In this document: positions 22,860 to 35,098 of the stretch, piece after piece
Layout of the letters: each line of letters starts with the position of its first letter
Position numbering within the stretch: position 1 is the stretch's first letter
NCBI GenBank assembly: GCA_027563935.2
Contig: CM050449.1
Location: 54,081,949-54,145,948 of the forward strand
Direction: 5' to 3'
Origin: Costus lasius
Taxonomy: Eukaryota; Streptophyta; Magnoliopsida; Zingiberales; Costaceae
Length of the DNA stretch: 64,000 nucleotides
Notes under the pieces: generated by a model
What the model was told of the DNA's origin: nothing
Seen by the model: only the letters and a program-made list of their open reading frames with translations
Databases searched by the model: none
Made by a program: the position numbers and the translations under genes

Positions 22860-25800
22860 AATAATAAAAATTACACCAAGTCCGGAGTCTGCTGAGTCTC
22901 TTGTTGAGTCTGCTGAGTCACTGCATAAACTCTTGCTGGAGTTGCTGATCGTTGTTGAGATCCTCTCTATGGTATCTGATTAACCTGGCCAGCTCTCTCC
23001 TGATAGGTCCTCGGTCTAGAGCTCTGCTGATAGCTTTGTTGTTGGCTTTGCTGATAACTTTGCTGTGGGGGTTGAAATCCTCTTCGTGGGCAATATACCT
23101 TGTAATGACCCCAACCTTTACAATAGTTGCACTGAATCTCATTGGAAGGGCATACATTAGCCATGTGTCCTTATTGATTACACTTAAAGCATTTTCTCAC
23201 AGACCCTACTGAATTAAAGCTTGGTGTATAGGTGTTGGGGTATGCCCTTAAGGCTAATGTTTGAGGCCTTTGGGATTGTAATAGTATCATGTAATAAACT
23301 GTTGTGTTTATAAAGGCATGGTTATTATTCAGGTTGTTACCTTGTCTGCTGTAATAAGTGTACTTCTGAATAATGTCTCAAAGCTGTTCAGCTAGGCTGA
23401 CAGTCTATATGTCCTTAGTCGAGATATCTTGGTGAACATGAGACAGCCTTGATATGATTGAGACTAATATGTGTGCTAATCTTATAGGATGCTTCGAGCA
23501 TGGAATAAGATGTAGACTCATGGGTACATTGGATGTACTGGACAGACCCTACTGGGATATTCCATTGCTTGTCACAATGTGAATGATCCTTGTAAGCACC
23601 AAGTGGCACATGTCCTCTGACTTGAGATCACTTGTGTTTCTAAATGATGATTGTCATTATTTTGAGGTAGTTCAATATCATTTGAAAGATAATGATTATA
23701 GACTATCTTGGATGGTGAGCTTGAATCAGGTTAGGGCTCTTGTGATAGATAAAGGATTGCCGTCTCCTTGTTCAAGGAGTGTGATGTTCTAAGGGGCCCC
23801 CCCGATATGAGATGATTGAGGAAGTATATGGCCATACCCAGGTGACTATGTTCATCTGATCTAATCATGCTCATCATATTGGAGTTACAAGCTTGACCCG
23901 CTTGTCCAATAAGAACATCCAGTGGCAAAGGACACATGTATGCCAAGTGAGTTGATTCACACTTGTGCTGTGGTTTGGGTGTAGTCTTGGAAGACTCTTT
24001 CCTTTATATCGGGAGACAGTGATGTGTTGCTAGATACCCCTCACTGATCGTGATAACGTAAGTTATCGTTACCGACATTTAGAGGAAACCCTCAGGGTCG
24101 CACAATTTGATGATATGGCCCGCTTGTCCAATAAGAACATCCAGTGGCAAAGGACACATGTATGCCAAGTGAGTTGATTCACACTTGTGCTGTGGTTTGG
24201 GTGTAGTCTTGGAAGACTCTTTCCTTTATATCGGGAGACAGTGATGTGTTGCTAGATACCCCTCACTGATCGTGATAACGTAAGTTATCGTTACCGACAT
24301 TTAGAGGAAACCCTCAGGGTCGCACAATTTGATGATATGGCTTACTTAAGTCAGATCGTGTGGACTGAACTGTTTAGACTCAGTTTAAACGAGTTCAGAC
24401 TCTGATTGTAAGTGAGATCTAGTCTGATCATGTTTGATTGATTGGGGCTTGAGATCGGTAAGCTTCGATCGAGAGTTTGCATGCTAGATCGAAGAGATCA
24501 GGAGCATCAAGAGATGAACGGTTAGATCTTGAACCATTTGGTTCAAAGAGATCTAGACCATGGCTTGGGCTGGTTTAATGAACCGAATTGGGTTGAACCT
24601 AATTGACTTGAACCGGTTCACATGGGTGAACGTATGGTTCAAGGTGTAAAGGCTTGTTGGGCGGTTTTTCCTTCAAGTGAGCGCATGGCTTGAAAACCTT
24701 CCATTTATGGAAGTGTAACGCCATGACTTGATTGGAGAAGGCTTAACGCAAATCGGTTTTACTGAATTGTCATCTTCGTTGGACGAAAGAGGATTCTTCG
24801 AGACGGTAGCTCTCGGCCAAGCGCATCTCAACACACGACAAGGACATTGGGATCTCTTGCTAGCACAAGGAAGATCCTAAAGGGTAGCCACCCCTCATCT
24901 TGTGTGTGAACTTGAAGAGGAGACCTACTTTGATCTCTTGCTTCCAAGCCGCCACCCTCTTCATGGCTTTGGTATGAGTTCTCATAACTTCAAGTTGATC
25001 ATATAGTTATCATATTCGATCTTGTTTAGAAACCCTTTTCGCCATGCTTGTTAGAATCGCAAGTTTAGGGTTTCTCCCCCCTTTTGAACTAGGGGTTCCT
25101 TCAATAGGAAGAATGTACAGGTCTCCGATGGCTATTGAATACTGCTTTTGATCTTTTCCCTCTGTGATCATAGGTTTCTGTCTCTACTGTTCTAGCTAAC
25201 TGACTGACTTTTCTCTTTTCTGCTAATTCTTGGACTTCCTCCATTTGTTTTTCTTTAGCCACATCTATCAAAGAAGCCTCTATCCTGAATGTTGTATTTA
25301 CCACTGATTGAAAACTATCTAAGGGAATAGTGTTCATCTACTCCCTTATTGTATGATGTAATCCTTTAATAAAAAGTTGGCATTTTCTCCTTTCAGTGGT
25401 CACTAATTCTGAAAATAAATCAGATAATCTCTCAAAATTAGTTACATAAATATTTACTGTCCTTTTTCCTTGTTTTAGGTTCAGAAACTCCTTCATCTGG
25501 TTATCTTGAAAAGTTTCAGGGAAATATTTCGCAAAGAATACTCTTCTAAAATCAGTCCAAGGGATAGGACCATCTCCAAAAATAACTCTCATACCAGACC
25601 ACCATGTTCCAGCTCTATCAGATAAGAAATATGTAGCCAATTCCACCTTTTGTTCATCTGGACATCCTAATGCTCTAAAGGTCTGCTCTACTTTTAATAA
25701 CCAATCTCTAGCAGCCCAAGGGTCAGTAGTTCCTCCAAAATCATGAAATCGATCTTTTCATAACTGTGAGAACTGCATCAGCATATTGGCTGACCTAATT

Positions 25801-26093
25801 GGCTGGCTTACTACTGGTTGTGGTACCACTGATGGAGAGGAAGATTCACCCTCATCCCTTACTGCTGCTTGTACTACAGGGGGAGCATGTGGTGCTGCTT
25901 CTAAGGGTACTGAGGCTTCATACCCACTTCTTCTTCTTGTAGGGGCTCTAGGTAAGTTTTGAGGTAACTGTACCTCAGCTTCAAGAGAATTTCTAGCTTC
26001 TCCAATGCTGTGGGCACTCACCCTCTGATTTCCACCTCCACGGCCTCTACTTCCTTGACTTGGGATTGCTCTGCCTCTAGTTTTTGGTGCCAT
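22860..26093 (-). pseudogene. gypsy 1 gag, degraded, interrupted by solo LTR D
   Basis: The minus-strand frame starts MAPKTRGRAIPSQGSRGRGG (26093), a basic N-terminus common in plant Ty3/gypsy gag. The capsid core (25338-25646) has the retrotransposon-gag signature around AGTWWSGMRVIFGDGPIPW and FFAKYFPETFQDNQMKEFLNL. Stops are seen, including one at the 25337/25338 junction. After the solo LTR, two CCHC knuckles follow: CFKCNQ*GHMANVC, with a stop inside it, and the intact CNYCKGWGHYKVYC (23164-22967 segment). The frame then reaches a Q-rich tail ending QQTPDLV, where protease would begin in full-length relatives. Instead the 3' untranslated region and polypurine tract follow at once. No pol is present. 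Confidence 0.88.
23233..25103 (+). repeat. solo LTR of Angela-like copia (D) in the gypsy 1 gag
   Basis: Starts TGTTGGGGTATGCCC, ends ...GGGGTTCCTTCA, flanked by a perfect TSD ATAGG (23228-23232 and 25104-25108). 1871 bp, longer than its relatives because a 222-bp segment is tandemly duplicated (about 23898-24119 and 24120-24341). The duplicated unit contains the RNA element, so two copies occur (23998-24088 and 24220-24310). In both, the outer helix has changed to TAGAGGAAA, which keeps a G-U pair. A solo LTR arises by LTR-LTR recombination. Confidence 0.95.
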
Positions 26094-26262
26094 CCTGTCA
26101 ACAAAATAACATGTTATATAATAAATATTTATTTAATCACTTATTCAAACCTTAACCCAATCCTGGTCCTGAGGTTCCTATGTTCTTAAGTTTTCTTACC
26201 GAACCTATACCTTTGACCTGTGGGTTATGGGCCCACAGAAACTTATACCTATGAACCTATAC

Positions 26263-26273
26263 CTCTGATACCA
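26263..26273 (-). other. primer binding site of gypsy 1 (tRNA-iMet)
   Basis: Minus-strand TGGTATCAGAG, seven bases from the 5' LTR boundary at 26281. The short gap is occupied by ATTTAAA. Confidence 0.82.
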
Positions 26274-26280
26274 TTTAAAT

Positions 26281-28692
26281 TGTCACGCCCCGGTGGGAAG
26301 CCGGCTATTTCTAGCTCAGGGTTCCCTAGGGAGTAACAATATTGATAGGAACCAGAGAACTACAATAATCACATATCCTTTATTAAATTAAACAATCTAA
26401 ATTTAACATCAACAGTTTTATAACACAATCTCTAAAAACATACTTTTCAATTTGTAAACAAATCAACTGAAATAAAAATATAAAAGACAAACTATCTCAA
26501 CTTGGGCTGGTATATAGCTATCTATCAACTCTATCCCTCCCAGAAGCCAACTCTGTACCTGGAAGAGAAACAAAGGGAGTTAGCAGAAATGCTAAGTAGG
26601 AATCAACAAACATGGTTAGGGAATCAAATAACATGATATCCAAAGACAGAAACAACGATATACAAATAATATACGAATGTCGTGCAAATCATCAAGCTGG
26701 CCAACAGATCTCACTTAAGAGCTGCACTCATTTTCAGAGTGTTTCCACTGTTGCTCATGCAATGGAACGACTGTCTTAAACAGCCCAGAGTATTGCATCC
26801 AACACTGAGAAATGCTAAGTAGGAATCAACAAACATGGTTAGGGAATCAAATAACATGATATCCAAAGACAGAAACAACGATATACAAATAATATACGAA
26901 TGTCGTGCAAATCATCAAGCTGGCCAACAGATCTCACTTAAGAGCTGCACTCATTTTCAGAGTGTTTCCACTGTTGCTCATGCAATGGAACGACTGTCTT
27001 AAACAGCCCAGAGTATTGCATCCAACACTGACATCCGTAGTATTGTCCTCAAGACAACTGGCGGTGCCGTACCGGCATCTCAGATAGTCCGATGCGCGTC
27101 GGAACTATAACTCAGATAAACAGGCCACTGGAGAATAAATCATCCAGGTCAGAGGTCAATATATATCACGACTTTATCATCACATATTTACAACGGTTCC
27201 ACATACTTATGCATCAATATCTCAGATACACAATTGTTCAACTAGGCTCATAAACTAATATATTAGATATCTCAAAACAGGTTTGTTAACCATTCATATA
27301 GAAACAGAATATGACCAAATAATCAAGATAATTGAGTTCAACAGGAATTTCAGAAACAAACCAAGCAGATGAAGCAATCAGATATTAGTGTCAATTAATT
27401 CTATCATATGCATCATATATCAAGTCAAAGGATTAAGTAGCAAATCCTATTATTGACACTGTAAGAAAGGAGTAGGGTAAGATTCCTACCTCGAATGCCG
27501 ATATTCTTAATCCCTCTGAAATCACAGTATCTTCCTGAACAATTCCACTGAATAATTTAAATAAACCTCTGTTATTATTCATATATGTATCAATCTATAA
27601 CTATACCCTCAACCCTTGATTTCCTATTTAAATAAATTTTATCCCAAATTAATTATCATGCAATTCCCCCCCCCCCCAAAATAACAATTATATAAATTAA
27701 GTTAGGTTTTCCCTTATTTATTCTTTGGAACAGAATTTAGAATACTTAATAAATAATTAAAAATAAATAAAAACAAACCACACTTACCTTCTGCTGCAGA
27801 GCTCGACGCGGACTAACGATCGAATCATTCGTTCGTTCGATCGGCGGGGAAGGCCACTGGCACTCGCCTGGGAAAGCTAGTCGTCAGAAGGAGGAACAGG
27901 CTGCCGGCGAGAGCGGAGGAAGCGCTGCACCACAGGGGAGGGACGGGAACGCAGCCGCGTCTGCCGCTGTGCATAGGCCTAGCAGCCGCTGCACGCTGGA
28001 AGCCGGAAGAAGCCGCCGCCTCAAGGAGTGGAAGCAGCCGCTGAGGGAGAGGAGCTACCGCTGGAAGAAGGAGGAGTCACTGGCGGTGGGAGAAGAAGGG
28101 GTGGAGGCAGCGTTCGCTGCAAAACTTGTCGTCTGCAGGATTCAAAAGACGCCGCCGCCGGGAAAAATAGGGTCACAATCGCCGCAGGACCTCGCTGCTC
28201 GGCGCCGGAAGAAGAGGAAGAGTTTCCGCAGGAAGAAGGAGAGGCCCCCGGATGTAGGAATGCGCCTCAGCCGCACGCATTCGGAACAGAATAGAGCAGC
28301 CGCCGAAACTTTATCTGCGCCCGAATAGAGCCGACCTGCTGCCGGGATCTGCTCGCATGCAAATGCTTGCTTGAAGGATCAGCGCCGATTGGAGGGGAAG
28401 GAGCTGCCGGTGCAAGACTCGGAAGATGCTGCCATAAGTGAAGACGCGAGCGAACTTCGGGAGAAAACTAAACAGGGGAGCGGCAAATCTTGCGCCGTGT
28501 GAGAGGAGAATAATTAGAGGTTAGGGATTTTGATTTTGTTTTTTGGATTAAGGAATTAAGAGTTTTATTTATAGGAAAATTTGGAGTGAAAATAGGGCAA
28601 AATAAATTGGGATTTAGGGAGAGATTTTAGGGCTACTTAGACTAGGATTCTGAAATTTAAAATTTAAATTAAAAAAAAATCAAGGTATAACA
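26281..28692 (-). repeat. 5' LTR of gypsy 1
   Basis: 2412 bp, bounded by TGTCACGCCCCGG and ...GTATAACA, followed by TSD CTTGC (28693-28697). It carries a 223-bp tandem duplication (26585-26807 and 26808-27030) absent from the 3' LTR. Without it the length is within about 20 bp of the other LTR. The GC-rich 27800-28400 part has ORF-like stretches that are not supported as genes. Confidence 0.92.
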
Positions 28693-28697
28693 CTTGC

Positions 28698-31600
28698 TCT
28701 CTTGATAATGGCCGCCTCGCTCTCTTGCTTCCTCTTGTGATCATGATCTATAAAGAGGAAAAGGAAGTTAAAGACTTAGATCCCTTCTCCCTAGGCTAGC
28801 ACATAGAGCGAGGTGCTCATCAAGAAGCACAAAAAAAGGACAATTGTGTGCCTATACTATTGTGATTAACTTTCTATACATATCATTTATATCTTATCTT
28901 GCACGGATCCTCTAGAAAGAGAATATTAGTTTTCGGTAATTTTTTTGCTTTGTTTTTTTTTAAAAAAAAAATTATTCTCTTGCGATTTTTCTCAACAAGC
29001 AGTATAGTTATCTGATAGGCTGAATGGTAAGGTGAGCCAGTTAGAAAAACCATCTTTGGTTGAATTTGCATTCATCCCCAGTCAAATGTAAACTGGATTA
29101 TCCCCGCATTAAGGTCAAGTATAGAGAAAGATTTTGACAAGACAAGTTAAGTGTCATCTAGTTAGGTATAAAAAAAATCTATGCTTGACTATGATTTTGT
29201 TAATTGCAAGAAGGGCTAGGATGGTATATAGGCTTAAGCTCCCTACCTGAACCTTTTTTAACAAGTTCATCAACTACTGCTTAAGTTTAGTATGCTTTGT
29301 AAGGAACATGTGATAGTAGGAAATGTGATGGAGGCCCATCTCAAACCATTGCCCCTAGAAGATAAAAATGAGCCTGAATACCATCTCATTATCAGGTCAT
29401 GTGGTCCATCAAGAAGCACCTAGCTGGACCAAACAAGTTATAGACTTGTCAAAAGCCCATATGAGAGGGCCCAAACACATTTAGACCAGCTTGGCCCACG
29501 AAGAGGCTAGCAAGATGCTTTAGGATAGAAGAAAGACAAGAGGGTTAGCGGGGGATAGGTAGACAGAATCTGCCTCGTTCGGGGAACTTTCAGCATTTGT
29601 TCCTACTTTAACTAGTTCATTAAGTTAAATTTTCATTTGTAAGGGGTTATGCTTTTAAGTGAAAGTTAGTGGCTGATGTTTGGATTGATGATAAGTGTTA
29701 GGCCCAAAGGCCCTTTGGACCGGGGGCATTGATTGGGTCAAAATTGGCCCAAAAACCCTATCACCGATTTTGGGGGAAATGAATCGAGTGGCGAAGGCGT
29801 TTTTCACCCGCTCGATTGAGTATGATGTTAGCAACATCTCCAATGATCGGGGGTCATGGGTTCACAGGAGGAAGCGGCGCCGGGATGGGGATCATTGCTG
29901 CCAGGCTGCGCCACATCGATTAATGCGTCGGCACCGACGCAATCAATGACTACAACTAAACAGCGAAGACGACACGGGAGGCATCTCATCCAGCATCTGG
30001 CAATGACAACCCCTCCTCCGTCCGGTCTCATCTCCAGCAGTATGCCCTGCTAACTTGGCGGATCATCGCGATCGCGTGACGCGAACGCGATCGACTCACC
30101 CACAATGGCACGATCGAAGTAGGGTGGCAACGCTCGATCCAGTGGGCTAAAGGGATGGTGGTGCTCGGACCAGCAGGCCAATGAGGGAAGTGGACTGACT
30201 GCGTGCGGCATGGGACAGCATGGGCAAGGCATCCGGCACAATATGGGGGCCGTCTACCATTGGATCAATGTCGCCCACATGCGTCTAGGCAAGCAGCAAA
30301 GTTGTCGCCATGCTACCTATAAAAGGGGCGGCCGACGAGCTCGAAGAGGGGGCAAATGATACAGGTAAATACCAACATCTTGTGAGGGGAGAGGCTGGAC
30401 TGAAAGAGGGATGAACGTGTGCTCCAGGGAGGAGGAACCACTTATAGTGAGGCTCGACTGGACGAGGAGGAAGGAGAACAACTGAATCAGAGGGAACAAA
30501 GGGAAAATTCAATTGGCAAGGTTGAGAATGAACCTTGACCAACCCTTCCCGTTCGCTCCTCCTTCCCAGCGACGACTCGGCGTTGATCTTCCAATGTGCT
30601 CCAGTGGTGAGGGTGGGAGATTTCGGAGCAAAATCCACACCACGGCTTCTTCCTCCACTTTCCGTCACTTCTTTCCCTTGCTTCATCTCCTTCCTACTCG
30701 ACCGCGACGAACAAGAGGCGGCAGCTTCGGTTGCATAGCAAGTTTGGGCAGAACAACGTACGGAGACGATGAGGCTCCCTCGTCTCGGAGGAATGCCAAA
30801 CGATGTGACTGTGCATTCGTTGGAACAATGAGGTGCCTCCCCTCTGCGCTGACCCGAACGAAGCAGCGGGCTTCGGATGCGAACACAGACACTATCTTCG
30901 GACGTGGGCATTGACCGGTGCGGACTCGGGCCCACAAGTAGATTCGGCGCCGAATTGGGGTTTCGGATGCGACTGGATTCGAGTTTGAATTCCGATCGAG
31001 GATCCGATCCAATTAAAGGTATAACTTTCCCCTTTGTTTATTCATTCTAAATGCTAACGTGACTTTCTCTCTCCTTTCTCTTTCCTAGGCTAGACAAAGG
31101 CCGAAACCTTTCATAGAGGCTGAGGGGCATGCACGGGTGCACCCCTATCAGTCGCGCTAAAGCTGGATGAATCACTTATTTCAACCCTATGTGGCAACAA
31201 AATTATTATAATAATTAATTAAAAATTGATTGATTATATTTGTTCAGTACTGAGCATCACAAATAAGGCTCCTTAATGCCTATAAAAGCCATCACATTCC
31301 CTTGTTTTGTAGGTAGATTTTTGATAAATTCAACAAAGATAATGCTTACTCTCCTTTGAAGGTGAATTGTTTGACCTCTTCCACTTCTCTCTCGGTCGTA
31401 AAATGTCCCACAGTTCTTCCTTGGTGGTGAACTGTACTAATTAAGGAAAAACGATTCATTTCATGATAGCATAGTATCACAGTCCATTCAAGTGACGATA
31501 CTTGAAGCACTATATATATCGAGAAAAAAATTTATTTTTTTTTAATTAGTAATGTGATAGTAATCAAAGTACTATACATATTATTTAATTTAATTTAAAA

Positions 31601-31907
31601 TAATAATTTATATTATTTAATTAATATAGTATTGTATACCATTCTTTAAAGATTATAATTAATCCGATGATATAATCGGTTGCACATGCATATATATAGT
31701 ACTTTGTTTACCTAAAGAACACATCTCCAGGGGGGAGACACATTCAAGAGATTAAATTCATTAAATCGCGACCACTAAAATATTTTAAATAAAAAAAATA
31801 AAATCTCAACACAAGTTAAATATAATTTATGTGGTTAATTTTCATAATTACCCAAATAATTTCTTGTCATATATTGAGATTGCTCGTGGGCTATTTTCTT
31901 TATGGCC
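28698..31907. other. region between gypsy 1 and gypsy 2, no supported gene
   Basis: 28698-29690 and 31160-31907 are AT-rich with no domain I recognise. 29696-31150 is GC-rich and has several overlapping ORFs on both strands (longest 216 codons, minus strand). They have biased composition, no recognisable motif and no splice structure, so I treat them as chance ORFs. CTTGG at 31908-31912 is the gypsy 2 TSD. Confidence 0.55.
29696..31150 (+). repeat. possible LTR remnant, GC-rich
   Basis: Begins TGTTAGGCCCAAAGG, resembling the start of the gypsy 2 LTR on its own strand (TGTTAGGCCTTTTTGG), and has a TATA-like CTATAAAAGGGG at about 30310-30321. I cannot find a matching end or TSD, so this may be a truncated LTR or an unrelated GC-rich sequence. 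Confidence 0.3.
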
Positions 31908-31912
31908 CTTGG

Positions 31913-32462
31913 TGTTACGCCATGAATTATGGTAATATTTTTTTATGGCTTTCCATGTGAGTCAACGCTTGACTTGAGTCCAAATATGTCAACGCAGATA
32001 TCACAACAGTCGGAACCGCTGGATTGGGCGTGACTAGCAAAGTCAATTTCTCGAACCGACTCCCAGCCCGACTATGGACTCAACAAGGATTGCTGCCGTT
32101 CCAACACGACTGGATCAACGCTCGTGATTTACCGTGAACTAGTATCACTGTGTCAGACCGGGTTCACCCGAACCTAAAAGGGACGCACCCGTAACCGACC
32201 ACGTCGGACGGGGTCCACACCAGTTCCGTGCACGCTCACGTGCCAGAGAGAGATAACCGAGGGGTGTAACTAAACTCACCCACACATCCACGAGTCAAGC
32301 TGGCGCCCGGCAATTGCAGACGACTGTTCACGTGAAGTCGCACATTGGTGACGGAGTAAGGTCCACTCGGCGTCGCACGCCAGTGACGAAATGAACACCA
32401 CCGGCTCCTCTCTCGCACGCCGGCGAAGAGGCCGGACGACGATCGGTGGACGCCGTCACCTG
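31913..32462 (-). repeat. 3' LTR of gypsy 2, truncated
   Basis: 550 bp colinear with the 5' LTR (44211-44335 joined to 46013-46436). It then breaks off within CACCTG and passes straight into pol. About two thirds of the LTR, including its U3 side, has been lost. Confidence 0.85.
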
Positions 32463-32872
32463 GATCATTTGGTCGAACTCCGTTTGAACTGTCGGAGGCG
32501 CACGAAGTGACTGAGACCGAGCTGGATCCCCTGGATCCTTATGAAACCTCTTTAGGAAGCTCACATGGAATGTCGGATGCAGCTTCATCATATTAAGGAG
32601 CTTCAGACGATACGCAACTAAGCCAACTCGACTCAACACCTCGAAAGGTCGATCATATATCTGTATAAGGTCCCGAAGTGCTACCTTCGCAGATATTTTT
32701 CTCCATATCTGCGGAGTAAGTCGGAGAAGTACTAAGTCGCCCACGGCGAATTCTTCAACCCGACGTCGAAGATTTGTATAATGTTACATTCGCCTAACCG
32801 CTAGGTCAAGGTTGTCACTAGCCCCCTGGAGTGACTCCACTCGCTCACAAGCTACCCGTTGAGCCGCAGGAC
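32463..32872 (-). pseudogene. gypsy 2 integrase C-terminal region
   Basis: The minus-strand frame shows the typical gypsy integrase tail: RCPAAQRVACERVESLQ, RRVEEFAVGDLVLLRL, then HPTFHVSFLKRFHKDPGDPAR, ending at FDQMIQ where the LTR begins. One stop lies in the first part. Upstream it joins 42069 onward across copia F. Confidence 0.88.
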
Positions 32873-32877
32873 ATCTC

Positions 32878-35085
32878 TGTTGGTGTTTATGCCCTGCAGA
32901 CCAATGTTTGGACATAGTCGGGCATTGTTTAAATGTACTTTGATAGAATTATTATTCTCTATAAAGGCATGGTCGTTATTATGCAGACTTCTCTACCTGT
33001 GTTGATGTATTGAGTTGCATATATAATGTCCCAGGAGTTTGGATTGGATCCATTCTCATAAGCTATCCCCAGACAAGGTACCATAGCAGATATGGGACAG
33101 CTTTGGTACATGTGAGACTGGTGTATGGGTTGGTTAGGTGCGGGGCACAGTAACGTAGACATACAGGTGCATTGGATGCACTGGAGTGATCCACCATGAG
33201 GATTGACTTGTCTAGTCAACGAGTCAATCTCACATGCAAGAGGTTTGCATTGATCCTTAGACTTGAGGTATTCATGTCTAGATTTGATGATGGATATGCT
33301 TTGATACAGTCTTACGTCTCTCCGTAATTGGGGGACCAAAACGACTGTCATTGGGCATGTCATAAGTCACGTAGAGACATGAATGACCAATAGTAGGATT
33401 TGCCCCTTCCTTATTGGAAGCATGATATCCACTCCGGGGTGCCCCACCTTATTGGTGCATGACAGGAATGTGTGGCCACACTTATTGAGTCATGACCAAT
33501 GCATTGGATTGATAAACTTGAGACTAATCCAATGGCAGGATATCAGTTTAGGCAAAGGGGTCTATAATGCAATGGGAATCCTCGTTGCTTGTTAGGAGTT
33601 GTTGCCATAATGACTTAAGTCCTATGACATGGGTAGTAGTGATGTGTTGCTAGATACCCCTCACTACTTATGATGTTTACATCATTGCCATCGTCATATA
33701 GATCCTACGGGGTCACACGCAATAGACTCTTGACGTTGCTTTAATCAGAAGCCTTAGGATCAAGTTATTGAATAACTTGGATCCATTTGGAAGATTTCAT
33801 CAGCGCCAATGGGCCTGATGAGTTGGAAGAAAGTTATTGGAGCCAAACTTCAATTTCGGCAGGTTGACCCGAAATTGACCTTAATTGGTCACATTTAGAT
33901 TAGGGTTGCATTGGATTAAATCCAATGGCTTAATCAACCCATGCAATGAAGTTTGGGCTAACTCATTATCCAATGAGGCCCAATAATAAGTTGTCATGAA
34001 GAGATTAGAGGCAAAAAGGGCATAATGGGGAGAAATCTCACCCCCATTGGCGCCTAGGGGCATAATGGGGTGAGGGAGGCACCTTTGCTTCATTATGGAA
34101 GTAAAGGGCGTCTAGCCCTTCTTCCTAGGATGGAATGCATGCCTTTAAGGCATCTCTTGGGCTGATATGGCTATAGGGCAAATAAGGATAGGTTGAATGA
34201 GGTTTATGGAAAAGTCTTGGAGACTTTCCTTGCCACAAACCCCCTTCATCCTAGCCGCCCACTTGGCATGATCTTGGCCCTCCCTAAACCGCCTCTTGAC
34301 CTTATAAATAAGACCCTATCCGCCCCCTCTAAAAGTGTTAACTCCTTGGAGGCGTGAAGAAACATAGAGAGGCGTGAGCAAGGGCAAAGGGTGACAACTT
34401 GAAGGTGGCGCAACTCTTCTTCCTCCTTGAAGCCGCAAGCCTTCTTCTCCTTCTTCACCTCTTGACGTAATTTGGAGAAGGGCTTGGTGGCGACATCTCT
34501 TGGAGAGAATTGGAAGCTTAGGGTGGCGACAACTTGAGAGCTTGGAGCTCTCCTTCTTCATCAAGGAGCGCAATCTCCTTCTTCCTTGGAACCGCAAGTT
34601 CTTCTTCTTCTCCCTCTCTTCTTGGCCCAAGGACTCTTAGTGCTTGGTGGCATCTCCTTGCCACAAGTCCTCTTCGTTCCTTGGCCATAGGCGCACCTTG
34701 ATTGAAGGTGGCGCATGCAAAGAAGAGGAAGGAAGTACTTGGCGCATCATCCTCTTCCTCATCTCTTCTTGGCGCTTCCACCTTGGAGGTGGCGAAAGAT
34801 TTGAAGAGAGTGATATGGCTTGATTCTCTTCCCGAGGCTAGCACCAAGCGTGGAAGGGAGCAACGATCAGGGAGTCGACGCGTGGATACTTGTAGAGGGC
34901 TAACACTTGGGCGCCTTCAACATGGCTTCGGCAACTAGACAAGCAAAAGAGGTGCATCTCTAACACATCCTTGTGTCTTCTCTCTCGCATGGATCCTTGG
35001 GACCAGAATATGTTTCGGGTGTAATGATTCTTCCGCTGCGTCCTAGGACTGCAAAATTTTAAATTACACCCGATATTTCCTAACA
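32878..35085 (+). repeat. 5' LTR of copia F
   Basis: 2208 bp with a TATA box near 32961 (CTATAAAGGCATGG). Overall sequence differs from the Angela-like LTRs, but the landmarks follow in the same order: hairpin GTGCAT/ATGCAC, hairpin CTTCC/GGAAG, then the three-way junction. ORFs within its 3' half are low-complexity and present in both LTRs. Confidence 0.94.
33623..33698 (+). promoter_or_regulatory. predicted three-way-junction RNA element, copia F version
   Basis: Outer helix TATGACATGG (33623-33632) pairs with CCAT (33688-33691) and GTCATA (33693-33698), with one bulged base. Hairpin 2 is AGTAGTGA (33635-33642) with TCACTACT (33661-33668), eight perfect pairs around the 18-nt loop TGTGTTGCTAGATACCCC. 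Hairpin 3 is ATGATG (33670-33675) with CATCAT (33680-33685) and a TTTA loop. The 3' LTR copy is at 40602-40677. The loop is identical to that of the Angela-like family, while the helices differ. Confidence 0.65.
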
Positions 35086-35086
35086 G

Positions 35087-35098
35087 TGGTATTAGAGC
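35087..35098 (+). other. primer binding site of copia F (tRNA-iMet, one mismatch)
   Basis: TGGTATTAGAGC, one C>T change from the site in copia B and C, one base after the LTR. Confidence 0.85.

Larger units (their letters stand above)
2831..28692 (-). mobile_element. Ty3/gypsy retrotransposon 1, gag-only (TR-GAG-like), host of nested copia elements
   Basis: Two LTRs beginning TGTCACGCCCCGG and ending ...GTATAACA on the plus strand bound this element. It is flanked by a perfect 5-bp duplication, CTTGC at 2826-2830 and at 28693-28697. The tRNA-iMet primer site precedes the right LTR on the minus strand, so the element reads right to left. With later insertions removed, the interior is only about 1.6 kb and encodes gag but no protease, reverse transcriptase, RNase H or integrase. 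Nested inside are copia B (with C inside it) and solo LTR D. Confidence 0.92.

Noticed and set aside
30285..30935. 216-codon minus-strand ORF
   Set aside because: Arg/Ser/Pro-rich composition, overlapped by ORFs on the other strand, no domain, no splice or start context that I trust.
31233..31268. ATAAG as a second TSD copy for an LTR starting at 29696
   Set aside because: The bases before it are AA, not CA, and no LTR-like end is evident; a five-base match by chance is likely.
34518..34938. ORFs of about 110 codons in the copia F LTR
   Set aside because: Present in both LTRs with differing frames; repetitive sequence rich in TCTTC and GGCG words.
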